Below, one piece after another: positions 12,852 through 20,608 of a DNA stretch of 29,342 nt. The DNA is from a virus: the IMG/VR virus record IMGVR_UViG_3300023272_000009, positions 1 to 29,342 of that record. One strand, given 5' to 3'. Each line of letters begins with the position of its first letter. The stretch's first letter is position 1. The notes below the pieces were generated by a model. That model did not search any database. It had not been told where the DNA came from and was given only the letters and a program-made list of their open reading frames with translations. A program made the position numbers and the translations under genes.

Positions 12852-14656
12852 GCGCCAGTCCCACCCTCGCCGCCTTCGCCGCCGCATGGCGCCCACAGGA
12901 TCGTCGCCCGGTCTGCGAGTGGGGCGAGCAATACGTCCGCCCGCCCGGTAGCGCCCGTGCCACACGCCTCGATGTCAGCGCCACACCGTGGCTGCGCGAG
13001 CCCATCGAATTCTCTGCCGACAACGCCGTGAAGGAGCAAGTCCTCCTCATGCCGACCGGCGCCGGCAAGACCACGCTGTTCGACGTAAAAATTCCGCACA
13101 GCATCAGCGAAGACCCTGGCTCAATTCTCGCCCTCATCCAGACCGACCCCGACGCGAAGGATTACGCCGTCTCCCGCCTCGAGCCAATCCTCACCGGAAT
13201 CCCTCACATCGCGGCCGTAGCCGCCAGCCTCCCGCGCAACCGGCGCAAAGTCGGCGAATGGATCATGCCCCACATGAGCCTCTACGTCCGCGGGCTCAAC
13301 CATTCAAACGTTCAGCGCATCTCCGTCCGCACCGTCCTGATCGATGAAGCATGGACCGCGAAGCATGGGCTCATCGCCGAGGCCCGCGCTCGCACGCACG
13401 ATCGCTGGAACCAGCGCGTCATCATCGTCAGCCAGGGCGGCGACACCCACATCGACATAGCCGCCGAGCGCATCGAGACAGAACTCTACGCCGCATGGAA
13501 ACGCACCGACCAGCGAGAGTGGTCTATTGTTTGTCCAGAGTGCGGCGACGTTTATCCATGGAAATGGGCGGGTCTGAAATACGAAGATGCCACTGACGCG
13601 CACAACGAGATCGACGAAACGGCCATCAGCGAATCAGCACACATGATTTGCATGGGGAGATGCGCGACACGATTCGAGGACAAACCCATCATCCGCCGGC
13701 AACTCGCCACCGATTCCCGCTACGTCGTCACCAAACCGAACCATATGCGCGGCCACATCGGCTGGCACGTCCACGCTTTGAGTCTCTACTATGTTCCATG
13801 GGGAACACTCGCCATCGAGTGGAAGAAAGCGAACATCGCTTGGGAACGCGGCGACCGCACCCCGCGCAAAATCTTCATCCAGAAACGCGGTGCTGAATTC
13901 TGGAAAGACCCGGAAGAGGATGTGAAGATCACCCTATCGGGTGCCGGCTACACCTTCCGAGACTACGAGGACGGCCAGCCCGTAGACGGCGAGGCCTACC
14001 GCTTCTGCACCATCGACCGCCAGCGTGATCACCGCTGGGTGGTTATCCGTGCTTGGCGCGCCGACGGCAGCTCGCGGTTGCTGTTCGCGGGCCGGATCAA
14101 CACGAGCGAAGAAATCAAAGTCCTGTGCGATCGGATGAAAGTGAAGCCGGCGCTCACGTTTCAGGATGCGCAATGGGAAACCGGCGCGGTGTATGACGAG
14201 TGCGTGAAATACGGATGGACCGCGCTCCATGGCGACAAAGCCAGCAGCTACCCGCACATCGACGCGCGGGCAAAGCGCGTGACGCAAAAGTTTTACAGCC
14301 CCATCAAGCGGGCATCCGCGCCGGGCGGTGGACAGTGCCTCTACTTCTTTTGGAGCAACGAGAAGATCAAAGACATTCTGACCAATCTGCGCAACGGGCA
14401 CGGGGCATCTTACGAGATTGCCGACGACACGTCACCTGACTGGCACGAGCAGATGAACAGCGAAATAAAGAAGGACCAGACTGCGAAAATCACGAAAGCG
14501 GTCAGCAGTCGATATGTCCGCATCGGCGGCAGGCCGAATCATCTTTGGGACGGCGAGGCGATGCAGGTCACCGCCGCCGTCGCGTTCGGCGTTCTCTCGG
14601 CCCCGGAGGCGGCGACGTCCGAAGAATCAACGACAGAGGAACACACGACCCAATGA
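12848..14656 (+). CDS. Terminase large subunit (lambda GpA family)
   Basis: 602 aa. ATPase domain: Walker A LLMPTGAGKTT (residues 66-76), Walker B RTVLIDEAW with Asp166-Glu167. A cysteine cluster follows (CPECGDVYPWKW ... MICMGRC), as in GpA-type terminases. The C-terminal nuclease domain starts near residue 380 with RFCTIDRQRDHRWVVIRAW (Asp390 the likely first metal ligand), and FQDAQWETGAVYDECVKYGW supplies the next acidic positions. The enzyme cuts concatemeric DNA and drives it into proheads through the portal. The N-terminus AFAAAWRPQDRRPVCEWGEQ also fits the family. Length is close to lambda gpA (641 aa). Confidence 0.93.
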   Translation: MSASPTLAAFAAAWRPQDRRPVCEWGEQYVRPPGSARATRLDVSATPWLREPIEFSADNAVKEQVLLMPTGAGKTTLFDVKIPHSISEDPGSILALIQTDPDAKDYAVSRLEPILTGIPHIAAVAASLPRNRRKVGEWIMPHMSLYVRGLNHSNVQRISVRTVLIDEAWTAKHGLIAEARARTHDRWNQRVIIVSQGGDTHIDIAAERIETELYAAWKRTDQREWSIVCPECGDVYPWKWAGLKYEDATDAHNEIDETAISESAHMICMGRCATRFEDKPIIRRQLATDSRYVVTKPNHMRGHIGWHVHALSLYYVPWGTLAIEWKKANIAWERGDRTPRKIFIQKRGAEFWKDPEEDVKITLSGAGYTFRDYEDGQPVDGEAYRFCTIDRQRDHRWVVIRAWRADGSSRLLFAGRINTSEEIKVLCDRMKVKPALTFQDAQWETGAVYDECVKYGWTALHGDKASSYPHIDARAKRVTQKFYSPIKRASAPGGGQCLYFFWSNEKIKDILTNLRNGHGASYEIADDTSPDWHEQMNSEIKKDQTAKITKAVSSRYVRIGGRPNHLWDGEAMQVTAAVAFGVLSAPEAATSEESTTEEHTTQ

Positions 14657-15441
14657 GAGCGAACAGCTACGAAGACAAACTGAAGAATCCGCTCTGGCAG
14701 CGCAAGCGTCTGGAAAAAATGGACCAAGCGGGATGGAAATGCGAAGTTTGCTGTGACATGAACGAAGAACTTCATGTGCATCACCGTGAATACTTAGGGG
14801 GATTGGAGCCTTGGTCATATACGCTGGAGGAGTTGGAGTGTTTGTGTTCTACTTGCCACAAACTACGGCACATGCCGAAAGAAAAGCTCAAGACATTCGC
14901 GCAAGCCGCCGGACTAAATATCGAAAATCGAGACTCCCTTAGGCTTCGATATACTCATAAACGCTTGTTCGATATCTGCGACACGGAGGGAATGTATGAG
15001 CTGCACAAACTTATACATCGGTGGGGCTTGGAACTCGAAGCAATTACCGCCCGCTTTGATGCTGAGGTGGCCCAAATTACCACAGCTTCAAACAACCGGA
15101 AAACATCGCAAGACGCCGAAGCTCAGCCAACCACACCATCCGTGTGCGAGGAACCTTCTACCGTGTCGACCCCACGCTCCGAAGAAACCGAACAATCCCT
15201 ATTGTGGACCGAGTTCCTAGCTCGAATTCGCAAAGATCGCCCATTGATACTGAGCTGGGTCCAGAGCGGCTCGTTTCTCGGTCTTGAAAATGGCATCGCA
15301 ACCATTGAATTTAAGCCTTCCGACGACATCGCGCGCGATGGATGCAACCGCCCAAACAATCGAGCTTTGATGGAATCCATACTGTCCGAGACTGCTGGCG
15401 CTCCCATTACTATTCGCTGTGAGCGCCTCGCGCTAGCCTGA
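14653..15441 (+). CDS. HNH endonuclease fused to a DnaX (tau) C-terminal-like domain
   Basis: 262 aa from ATG 14653. N-terminal HNH domain: WKCEVCCDM (Cys30, Cys33), LHVHHREYLGG (His41-His44) and CLCSTCHKLRH (Cys65, Cys68, His69, His73). HNH proteins next to terL often assist packaging, as in HK97 gp74. A ~45-residue Thr/Ser/Pro/Glu-rich linker (145-182) joins a second domain (183-257): LLWTEFLARIRKDRPLILSW, then GLENGIATIEFKP and RPNNRALMESILSETAGAPI. This strongly resembles the C-terminal domain of the clamp-loader subunit DnaX (W..fL..v...rP.l...l, then ledg.l.l.F, then N...le..L.e..G.pv.i). The second assignment is from pattern memory. The fusion would be unusual. Confidence 0.82.
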   Translation: MRANSYEDKLKNPLWQRKRLEKMDQAGWKCEVCCDMNEELHVHHREYLGGLEPWSYTLEELECLCSTCHKLRHMPKEKLKTFAQAAGLNIENRDSLRLRYTHKRLFDICDTEGMYELHKLIHRWGLELEAITARFDAEVAQITTASNNRKTSQDAEAQPTTPSVCEEPSTVSTPRSEETEQSLLWTEFLARIRKDRPLILSWVQSGSFLGLENGIATIEFKPSDDIARDGCNRPNNRALMESILSETAGAPITIRCERLALA

Positions 15442-15459
15442 GTCAACCGACAGATTGAC
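15442..15459. promoter_or_regulatory. Short dyad GTCAA-N8-TTGAC before the head genes
   Basis: Inverted repeat GTCAA (15442-15446) / TTGAC (15455-15459) with an 8-nt spacer, in the gap after the HNH gene stop. The right arm begins a TTGACACC sequence 20 nt before the ATG at 15475. It has the same spacer length as the dyad at 10685-10704 with arm order reversed. Possible regulatory site; no good -10 follows at promoter distance. Confidence 0.3.
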
Positions 15460-15474
15460 ACCTTGGACGGTTTG

Positions 15475-15774
15475 ATGCCGTCCTTCTTTGTCAAAAGCCT
15501 TCTCCGGATCGCTCTACTTCAGGGCCGTGGTGTCTTGCTGGCGATCATCACGGGGCAATTCACGATCATCGCGCAGGACGGCGGAAAACAACTCACCGGC
15601 TCGAGCGGCGGCGGCAAGTCGTTCCAGTTCCAAGTCCCCAGCAAGCTCACGACTGACGAGCTGATGGCGTCGGCGGAAGAGGCGCTTGAATACTTCGACG
15701 GCAACACCACGGCGGCAATCGAGACGATGCTTTCTACGGCCCCGCAGACGCGCGCGGTCGCAACCTTCGCCTGA
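15475..15774 (+). CDS. gpW-position head-tail joining candidate
   Basis: 99 aa from ATG 15475 (a TTG at 15463 would add four residues). It lies between terminase/HNH and portal, where lambda-like phages encode the head-tail joining protein gpW. The C-terminal part SSGGGKSFQFQVPSKLTTDE followed by LMASAEEALEYFDG has a beta hairpin plus helix and is reminiscent of gpW-type proteins ('dGk..sfs..g...f....l...el...a'). The N-terminus is hydrophobic (FFVKSLLRIALLQGRGVLLA). Assignment is mostly positional. Shine-Dalgarno is weak; a TTGACACC element lies 20 nt upstream. Confidence 0.5.
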   Translation: MPSFFVKSLLRIALLQGRGVLLAIITGQFTIIAQDGGKQLTGSSGGGKSFQFQVPSKLTTDELMASAEEALEYFDGNTTAAIETMLSTAPQTRAVATFA

Positions 15775-15779
15775 CGCCG

Positions 15780-15932
15780 ATGAACTATTTCGAACTACGG
15801 CAAGAAGCGTTCAGGCGTCTACTGGTGGACTACGATTGGGAAGCGTGGCGCGCGTCCCTCATCTTCGCGGCAGTCGCGACGGCTCTCCTTTTTTTCATCG
15901 TCATTCGCAGGAGCAAGCCACATGGCCGCTAA
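15780..15932 (+). CDS. Small single-pass membrane protein overlapping portal start
   Basis: 50-codon ORF, ATG 15780 to TAA 15930-15932, overlapping the portal gene start (15922) by 11 nt in another frame. N-terminal polar amphipathic helix (NYFELRQEAFRRLLVDYDWE) then a hydrophobic span (ASLIFAAVATALLFFIVI, about 25-42) followed by a basic RRSKPHGR tail, giving a type of signal anchor with cytoplasmic positive charge. Too short for the ORF lists but well formed. Function unknown; a membrane peptide inside a head module is uncommon. Confidence 0.5.
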   Translation: MNYFELRQEAFRRLLVDYDWEAWRASLIFAAVATALLFFIVIRRSKPHGR

Positions 15933-17520
15933 ACCTCTGGTCGATCAATTCGGGTATCCCGTCAGTTACGGCGGCGGGCGGCGTCTCATCGATGCGGGCA
16001 ACCCGTCAAGCCGCGATATGCCGCAGTGGGATGTTGTCATGGAGGGCATCCACAAGTCCGTCAGCTACACCGATTGGAAAACTCTCGTCTCCGCTTCGCG
16101 CCGGTTGTGGGCGAATTTCGGTGTCATCAAAGGCGCGACCGCCGCGAAGGCAATGCACGCCGTGGGCCGCGCTTGGGAACCTCAGTTCATGGGCGAGGAT
16201 AAGGCATGGGGCGACGCCGCAACCGCATGGCTGCGCGATCAGTGGTACACCGTGTGCGATGTCCGCGGCGAGAACTACGACTTCAAGACCGGCCTCTTTC
16301 TCGACTCCATAAGCATCGATCGTGACGGAGATTTCGGCTGCGTACTCACTGAAACGGAAGACGGCTATCCGCAGATCCAGTACGTCCCCGCGCATCGCGT
16401 CGGCCATCGTTCCGGCTCAGACATCATCCTGCCGCCCACGCTCGCAAACGGCCAGCCAAACCCCTACGCCGGCCTGCGCTGTCTGCTTGGCGTCGTATTC
16501 AACAAGAACGGCCGCCCCGTCGCCTACTCCGTCCTCGGCTCCACCGCCGAACAGGACGAACTGATTTCCGCCCGCGACTTCATCCTGAAGTACGACCCGG
16601 AATGGTACGACCAGGCGCGCGGCTTCCCGAGCTACACTGACAGCATCAACTTTGTCCGCGGCGCACTCGTCTCCCACGAGTGGGAGCAACGCGCCGGCCT
16701 CATGGCATCCGCGCTCGGCCTCATCGAGTACAACGAGACGGGCGCCGCCGAACCGACCGACCCCAAGACCGTGCTCGGCGGGAACGGCGACGGCGCGGGC
16801 GGCGGCGCATTCACACATCAGGCATTCGAGGGCGGAATGATTCGCTACTTCAAAGCCTCATCGCCCGGCTCGAAGCTTCAGCAATTCCAGAATCAGCGAC
16901 CCGGCGAAGAGTGGGACGCCTTTCAGGATCGCGTGATTCGCATCGCGCTGCTCGGACTCGGCTGGCCGTACAGCCTCACATGGAAGCCCGACGGCATGAA
17001 CGGCACACAGGAGCGCAGCGAGATCGAGAAAGCGCGCACCAGCATCAAGGACCGTCAAGACCTCCTGTTCCCCGTCGCGCGCCGCACTGTCGGTTACGCA
17101 GTTTCCAAGGCGATCAACTTGAAGATCCTCCCTCCGTACCGAGGTAGCGACCTTGGCGGCCAGCTCAAGTGGGGCTTCTCCATGCCCCCGCAGTTCTCAA
17201 TCGATCACGGACGCGACGGCAACTCCCGACGCGAGGACTACAAGCTTGGGCACCGCAACCTAGTAGACATCTGGGCATCCGACGGATTGGCGTATCGCGA
17301 CCAGATGAATCGGCGCGATGTGGAGACACGCGACTTGGTTGAGCGGGCACAGAAAATTTCCGCTGATTTGAAGATCCCATTCGGCACCGCGCTTTCACTG
17401 TTCCAGCAGCGCACTGCAACCGCGTCCGCGCCGGGCGGTGTTTTCGGCACCCTTTTGGGCGAAGGCGAAGATGGCGGGCAAGAGAAGAAAGATCAAACAA
17501 CTACCGAGGAAAACGAATGA
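15922..17520 (+). CDS. Phage portal protein, lambda family
   Basis: 532 aa. Matches lambda gpB-type portals (PF05136): N-terminal DWKTLVSASRRLWANFGVIK (region before the stem), WLRDQWYTVCDVRGENYDF, LDSISIDRDGDFGCVLTETE, YVPAHRVGHR, then GLRCLLGVVFNKNGRPVAYS, the clip/stem region with FKASSPGSKLQQFQNQRPGE and WDAFQDRVIRIALLGLGWPY, and a C-terminal segment RRDVETRDLVERAQKIS. Twelve copies form the ring at one capsid vertex through which DNA passes and to which terminase and tail attach. The disordered acidic C-terminus (GEGEDGGQEKKDQTTTEENE) is probably flexible. Overlaps the S49 protease gene by 4 nt. Confidence 0.92.
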   Translation: MAAKPLVDQFGYPVSYGGGRRLIDAGNPSSRDMPQWDVVMEGIHKSVSYTDWKTLVSASRRLWANFGVIKGATAAKAMHAVGRAWEPQFMGEDKAWGDAATAWLRDQWYTVCDVRGENYDFKTGLFLDSISIDRDGDFGCVLTETEDGYPQIQYVPAHRVGHRSGSDIILPPTLANGQPNPYAGLRCLLGVVFNKNGRPVAYSVLGSTAEQDELISARDFILKYDPEWYDQARGFPSYTDSINFVRGALVSHEWEQRAGLMASALGLIEYNETGAAEPTDPKTVLGGNGDGAGGGAFTHQAFEGGMIRYFKASSPGSKLQQFQNQRPGEEWDAFQDRVIRIALLGLGWPYSLTWKPDGMNGTQERSEIEKARTSIKDRQDLLFPVARRTVGYAVSKAINLKILPPYRGSDLGGQLKWGFSMPPQFSIDHGRDGNSRREDYKLGHRNLVDIWASDGLAYRDQMNRRDVETRDLVERAQKISADLKIPFGTALSLFQQRTATASAPGGVFGTLLGEGEDGGQEKKDQTTTEENE

Positions 17521-18329
17521 GATTTCAACGCATTATCGAGCACGTTTATTGCAGCCCGTGGCTTATCAGCGCGGCTGGCTGGGATTCAGTTCACCGGCTT
17601 GTTTCTGAGCGCATCCTGAAGCCGAAAGCAGAGCGTCCTGAGGAAGACTTTTTTGGCGACGAACTTCCGCAAATGAAGATCGTCGGGACGACCGCGATTA
17701 TTCCAGTCGATGGAGTGATCGGGCGCAAGCTCGGTATGATGGAGAAATCATGCGGCGCGACCGATACGCTCGACATCGAAGAGGATTTGAAATCCGCGCT
17801 GGCGAACCCATCGGTCAAAAACATCGTTCTCGATGTGAACAGCCCAGGAGGAACGGTGTCGGGCGTCCCTGAATTGGCGCAGGCAATCGCAAACGCGGAC
17901 AAGAGCAAACCAGTCATTGCGTTCGCAAACGACATGATGTGCAGCGCCGCCTACTGGATATCCGCAGGTGCGCGCCGTGTCGTTGCTACCCCGTCCGCGA
18001 GTGTCGGATCGATCGGTGTTTTCGTACCGTGGGTGGACAAGAGCAAAGCATACGAAGCAATGGGCCTGTCTGTGGACATCATCAAGGCCGGAAAATACAA
18101 AGCAATGGGTTATCCCGGAACATCGCTCACATCGGAACAGCGTGGATTTATTCAGGCAGATGTTGATTCCACTCATGCCGAGTTTCGATCCTTCGTGAAA
18201 CAGTACCGCACCAGCGTTGGTGATGAGTCGATGGAAGGTCAGACATTTAGCGGCAAGGATGCGTCCAGCGTGAAACTTGTGGGCCAACTTGTCAGCAGCA
18301 TGGATGAACTTCTTTCGCAGCTGCGTTGA
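17517..18329 (+). CDS. S49-family prohead protease (lambda gpC-like)
   Basis: 270 aa. SppA-type serine protease: IPVDGVIGRKL, VLDVNSPGGTVSGVPELAQA (oxyanion region), NDMMCSAAYWISAGARRVVA with nucleophile Ser143, SASVGSIGVFV and IIKAGKYKAMGYP with the general-base Lys (Lys193 or Lys195, about 50 residues after Ser, as in short S49 enzymes). In lambda-type phages this enzyme cleaves scaffold and portal proteins during capsid maturation. Here the scaffold is encoded as a separate downstream gene rather than nested in the protease C-terminus. The stop at 18327-18329 lies within a 7-bp hairpin. Confidence 0.92.
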   Translation: MRFQRIIEHVYCSPWLISAAGWDSVHRLVSERILKPKAERPEEDFFGDELPQMKIVGTTAIIPVDGVIGRKLGMMEKSCGATDTLDIEEDLKSALANPSVKNIVLDVNSPGGTVSGVPELAQAIANADKSKPVIAFANDMMCSAAYWISAGARRVVATPSASVGSIGVFVPWVDKSKAYEAMGLSVDIIKAGKYKAMGYPGTSLTSEQRGFIQADVDSTHAEFRSFVKQYRTSVGDESMEGQTFSGKDASSVKLVGQLVSSMDELLSQLR

Positions 18330-18340
18330 CACCTCAACGC
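18323..18340. repeat. Perfect 7-bp hairpin GCGTTGA-CACC-TCAACGC
   Basis: Arms 18323-18329 and 18334-18340 around a 4-nt loop, spanning the protease stop codon, five nucleotides before the scaffold ATG at 18345. It lacks a following T-run, so it is not a classical terminator. It may modulate translation of the scaffold gene or mRNA processing, or belong to the TTGAC dyad set. Confidence 0.45.
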
Positions 18341-18344
18341 CAGC

Positions 18345-18785
18345 ATGACGATTGAGCAAGAACTCACCGCGGCGCAGGCTCGCATTACGCAGCTTGAGGC
18401 GGATTGCGTGGATGCAACCACGAAACACGAGCTCGCCGCGAATCAGGCGAAGGATAACTACGCGAAGCTTCAGACGGTCACCGCGGAACTCGCGCAAGCA
18501 AGCGCAGACCTCGTGACCGCGAAAGCCGAGATCGCCTCGCTGGGCGCATCCAACAAAGACCTTTCCGCGAAGCTCGAAACCGCAACCGCCGACTTCGCGA
18601 ACAAGGTGAACGACGGCGTCACCCGCGCTCTCGCCGCGTCCGGTCACGCTCCGATCGAGGCAGCGATTGACACCGAGACAAAGACCAAGCCGGCCAAGTC
18701 TGATTTGTCAGCGCTGAGCGGCAGAAAGAAAACCGTCGCCTACTTCGCCGAGCGCCAACCGAAACCTCTCCAGCCCGTCAATTGA
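18345..18785 (+). CDS. Scaffold protein candidate (coiled coil)
   Basis: 146 aa from ATG 18345, between prohead protease and major capsid protein, where scaffolds are usually encoded. Residues 1-90 are a nearly uninterrupted heptad-rich coiled coil (IEQELTAAQARITQLEADCV; LVTAKAEIASLGASNKDLSA), then TRALAASGHAPIEAA and a basic, Pro/Lys-rich tail (SGRKKTVAYFAERQPKPLQP) that could bind capsid protein. High Ala/Thr/Lys content fits internal core proteins that are degraded by the protease. No direct homology recognised; the call rests on position and shape. Confidence 0.65.
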   Translation: MTIEQELTAAQARITQLEADCVDATTKHELAANQAKDNYAKLQTVTAELAQASADLVTAKAEIASLGASNKDLSAKLETATADFANKVNDGVTRALAASGHAPIEAAIDTETKTKPAKSDLSALSGRKKTVAYFAERQPKPLQPVN

Positions 18786-18786
18786 C
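18777..18786. repeat. Perfect 10-bp palindrome GTCAATTGAC before the capsid gene
   Basis: Self-complementary 10-mer at 18777-18786 overlapping the scaffold stop codon, followed by ACACC. It is 38 nt before the major capsid ATG. It contains both GTCAA and TTGAC half-sites found paired in other gaps of this genome. Possible operator; chance cannot be excluded. Confidence 0.3.
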
Positions 18787-18823
18787 ACCGCAAATTTTTA
18801 CGTAACCACCGCACTGCTAACAT

Positions 18824-19795
18824 ATGGCCTCTCTCAACTTCCTCGATCTCGCCAAAGCAAACTCGAACGACGCCGTTGGCGGAATCATCGAGGATCTCGT
18901 AAATGTTTCGCCAGAGCTGAGCATCTTTCCGGCGTCGGACGAATTGCTTTCCGCTCCCGGCGACCTCTCATACGAGACGCTGCATCGCACGGCGAGGCCA
19001 ACTGTGGCTTTCGCATCAGCGGGCGAGGGATTCGACGCAAGCAAGAGTGAATTGCGACTCGTTCGTCATGAGTGCTTCCGTTTCGGCGGTCGCATCGAGG
19101 CGGCAAAACATATCGCAGACAACTGGCGGCGCGGCGGTGCTCCGGGGTATCAGCAGTTCGAGGCGAAGGGCGTCGCTGAGGAAGCGATGAAGACCATCGG
19201 CAAGCAGATTTACTACGGCGTCAGCACCGACGCCAAGGGATTCCCAGGCCTGAAGGCATTTACGCCGTTCGGCGGAACCTACACCTACAACGCGGCTGGC
19301 ACGACTGCCACCACGGCATCGAGCGTGTACATGGTGAAGTTCGGCGAGGAGTTCTGCCAGCTCATGCCGGGAGTTGCGCGTAATGGCGCCGGCCTCATCG
19401 ATCTTCCGGATTTCATCATCGAATCCATCCTCGACGCGAACAACAAGAAGATGTGGGGCTACACGAGCGAGCTTTCAAGCTACCTCGGATTGCAAATCGC
19501 TGCACCACACAGCGTGGTTCGTATCTGCAATATCACTGCGGACAGCACCAAGACCTGTACGGATGCGAAGCTCAACGCAGGTATGCGCCTGTTCCCGGCC
19601 AATTTCAAGCCGGATGCAATCTTTATGTCGCGCCGGTCGCAACAGCAGCTCCAGGACAGCCGCACCGTGACGCTCTTTGGAACGGGAACAAATCGCCCGG
19701 ACCAGGAGTTGATAGCACCGCTTCCGACCGTTTTCGAGGGCGTTCCGATCGTCGCTACCGACAACATCCTCAACACGGACGCGATCGAAAGCTAG
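18824..19795 (+). CDS. Major capsid protein
   Basis: 323 aa from ATG 18824. Sequence order typical of a common phage major-capsid family: DAVGGIIEDLVNVSPELSIF, YETLHRTARPTVAFASAGEG, ESELRLV-type segment KSELRLVRHECFRFGGRIEA, IYYGVSTDAKGFPGLKAF, and a C-terminal KPDAIFMSRRSQQQLQDSRT with PTVFEGVPIVATDNIL. The HK97-like fold is expected; it assembles the icosahedral shell. Length is close to lambda gpE (341 aa). No Shine-Dalgarno is evident in front of the ATG although this should be the most highly expressed gene; a TTGACACC element is 42 nt upstream. Confidence 0.9.
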   Translation: MASLNFLDLAKANSNDAVGGIIEDLVNVSPELSIFPASDELLSAPGDLSYETLHRTARPTVAFASAGEGFDASKSELRLVRHECFRFGGRIEAAKHIADNWRRGGAPGYQQFEAKGVAEEAMKTIGKQIYYGVSTDAKGFPGLKAFTPFGGTYTYNAAGTTATTASSVYMVKFGEEFCQLMPGVARNGAGLIDLPDFIIESILDANNKKMWGYTSELSSYLGLQIAAPHSVVRICNITADSTKTCTDAKLNAGMRLFPANFKPDAIFMSRRSQQQLQDSRTVTLFGTGTNRPDQELIAPLPTVFEGVPIVATDNILNTDAIES

Positions 19796-19821
19796 TCGCA
19801 CTGGATTACGGAGTTTTCAAT

Positions 19822-20103
19822 ATGAAACGCGCACTCTATCATCAGGAGTTTCGAGACCCGAAACCTATGGCTGTCCTCAAGGAATACGAGGACGGAACCG
19901 TCGATCTCGGCACCGAAGACGGAAAGCTGATCGTCGGCTCCTGCACTGTTTCTGACCATCCAAATCCCGGCCAAGCAACCATCGTCAAGAAGGCCGAGGC
20001 CGCGAAATCTGATGCTGATTCGGATAAGGCCACCGACAAAAACGCTTCTAAAGCAGATGGCAAAGCCGACGCCACCAAGACCGGCGCACCCAATCATAAG
20101 TAA
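19822..20103 (+). CDS. Small capsid-associated hypothetical protein
   Basis: 93 aa from ATG 19822 with Shine-Dalgarno TACGGAG at 19807-19813. Residues 1-50 form a compact beta-type segment (ALYHQEFRDPKPMAVLKEYE; TVDLGTEDGKLIVGSCTV). The last ~40 residues are a disordered tail rich in Lys, Ala, Asp and Ser (KSDADSDKATDKNASKADGK). Located between major capsid and cement genes, it may be a minor head protein or chaperone. No family recognised. Confidence 0.65.
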   Translation: MKRALYHQEFRDPKPMAVLKEYEDGTVDLGTEDGKLIVGSCTVSDHPNPGQATIVKKAEAAKSDADSDKATDKNASKADGKADATKTGAPNHK

Positions 20104-20106
20104 CCG

Positions 20107-20505
20107 ATGAAACCCTCTTTCAAAGACGCTCGCCTCTCAGTCACTCGCGCACTTCCGACTTCCGACGGAACGGTGACAAGCTCTGATCTCGATCTCGGCT
20201 GTTCGGCTCCCGGCGAAAGTCTGAGCAATGTCGAGCTTCTCATCGAGGTGCCGGCACTGAGTTCCACGCACCTTCCAAGCGCCGACACGCTAACCATCAC
20301 CGTGCAGAGTGGCGAGTCTGCCACGCCGTCCACAACGCTCAATCTGGTGAAAGTCATCACCGGTACCGGCTCAACGATCGCGGCGCAGGATATTCGTTTC
20401 CGCCTTCCGACCACAACTGGCCGCTACGTGAACGTCAAGTTTGTCGCCGCCGGCGGCACTGGCGACATCAGCGGAGTCAGCGCAACGGTGAGTCTTGTTT
20501 TCTAA
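20107..20505 (+). CDS. Bbp16-like capsid cement/decoration protein
   Basis: 132 aa. All-beta sequence with DARLSVTRALPTSDGTVTSS, LSNVELLIEVPALSS, DTLTITVQSGESATPS, then RFRLPTTTGRYVNVKFVAAG and ISGVSATVSLVF. This pattern (L...dG....l.LG, i.vp, lti.ds.d, lP..t.RY..v......g....a) corresponds to the Bbp16 family of capsid cement proteins from Bordetella phage BPP-1, which stabilise expanded heads. It lies directly downstream of the capsid genes and is the last gene before the terminator. The family call is from pattern recognition. Confidence 0.7.
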   Translation: MKPSFKDARLSVTRALPTSDGTVTSSDLDLGCSAPGESLSNVELLIEVPALSSTHLPSADTLTITVQSGESATPSTTLNLVKVITGTGSTIAAQDIRFRLPTTTGRYVNVKFVAAGGTGDISGVSATVSLVF

Positions 20506-20543
20506 CAGCGTCACACACACAAACTCTTTGGCTGTTGGGATAA

Positions 20544-20591
20544 GGCCGGCGCGTTTCTCACCTTGGGCGATGCGCCGGCCATCTCATTTTT
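20544..20591 (+). terminator. Strong hairpin terminator after the head genes
   Basis: Perfect 9-bp, all G/C stem GGCCGGCGC (20544-20552) / GCGCCGGCC (20572-20580), 19-nt loop, then ATCTCA and a run of five T (20587-20591). It sits in the 103-nt gap between cement and connector genes and should work as a Rho-independent terminator on the + strand. The stretch 20506-20543 before it (CACACACAAACTC...) shows nothing else. Capsid mRNA would thus end here, with reduced read-through into tail genes. Confidence 0.82.
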
Positions 20592-20608
20592 AGACGTTCA
20601 CTCGACAT

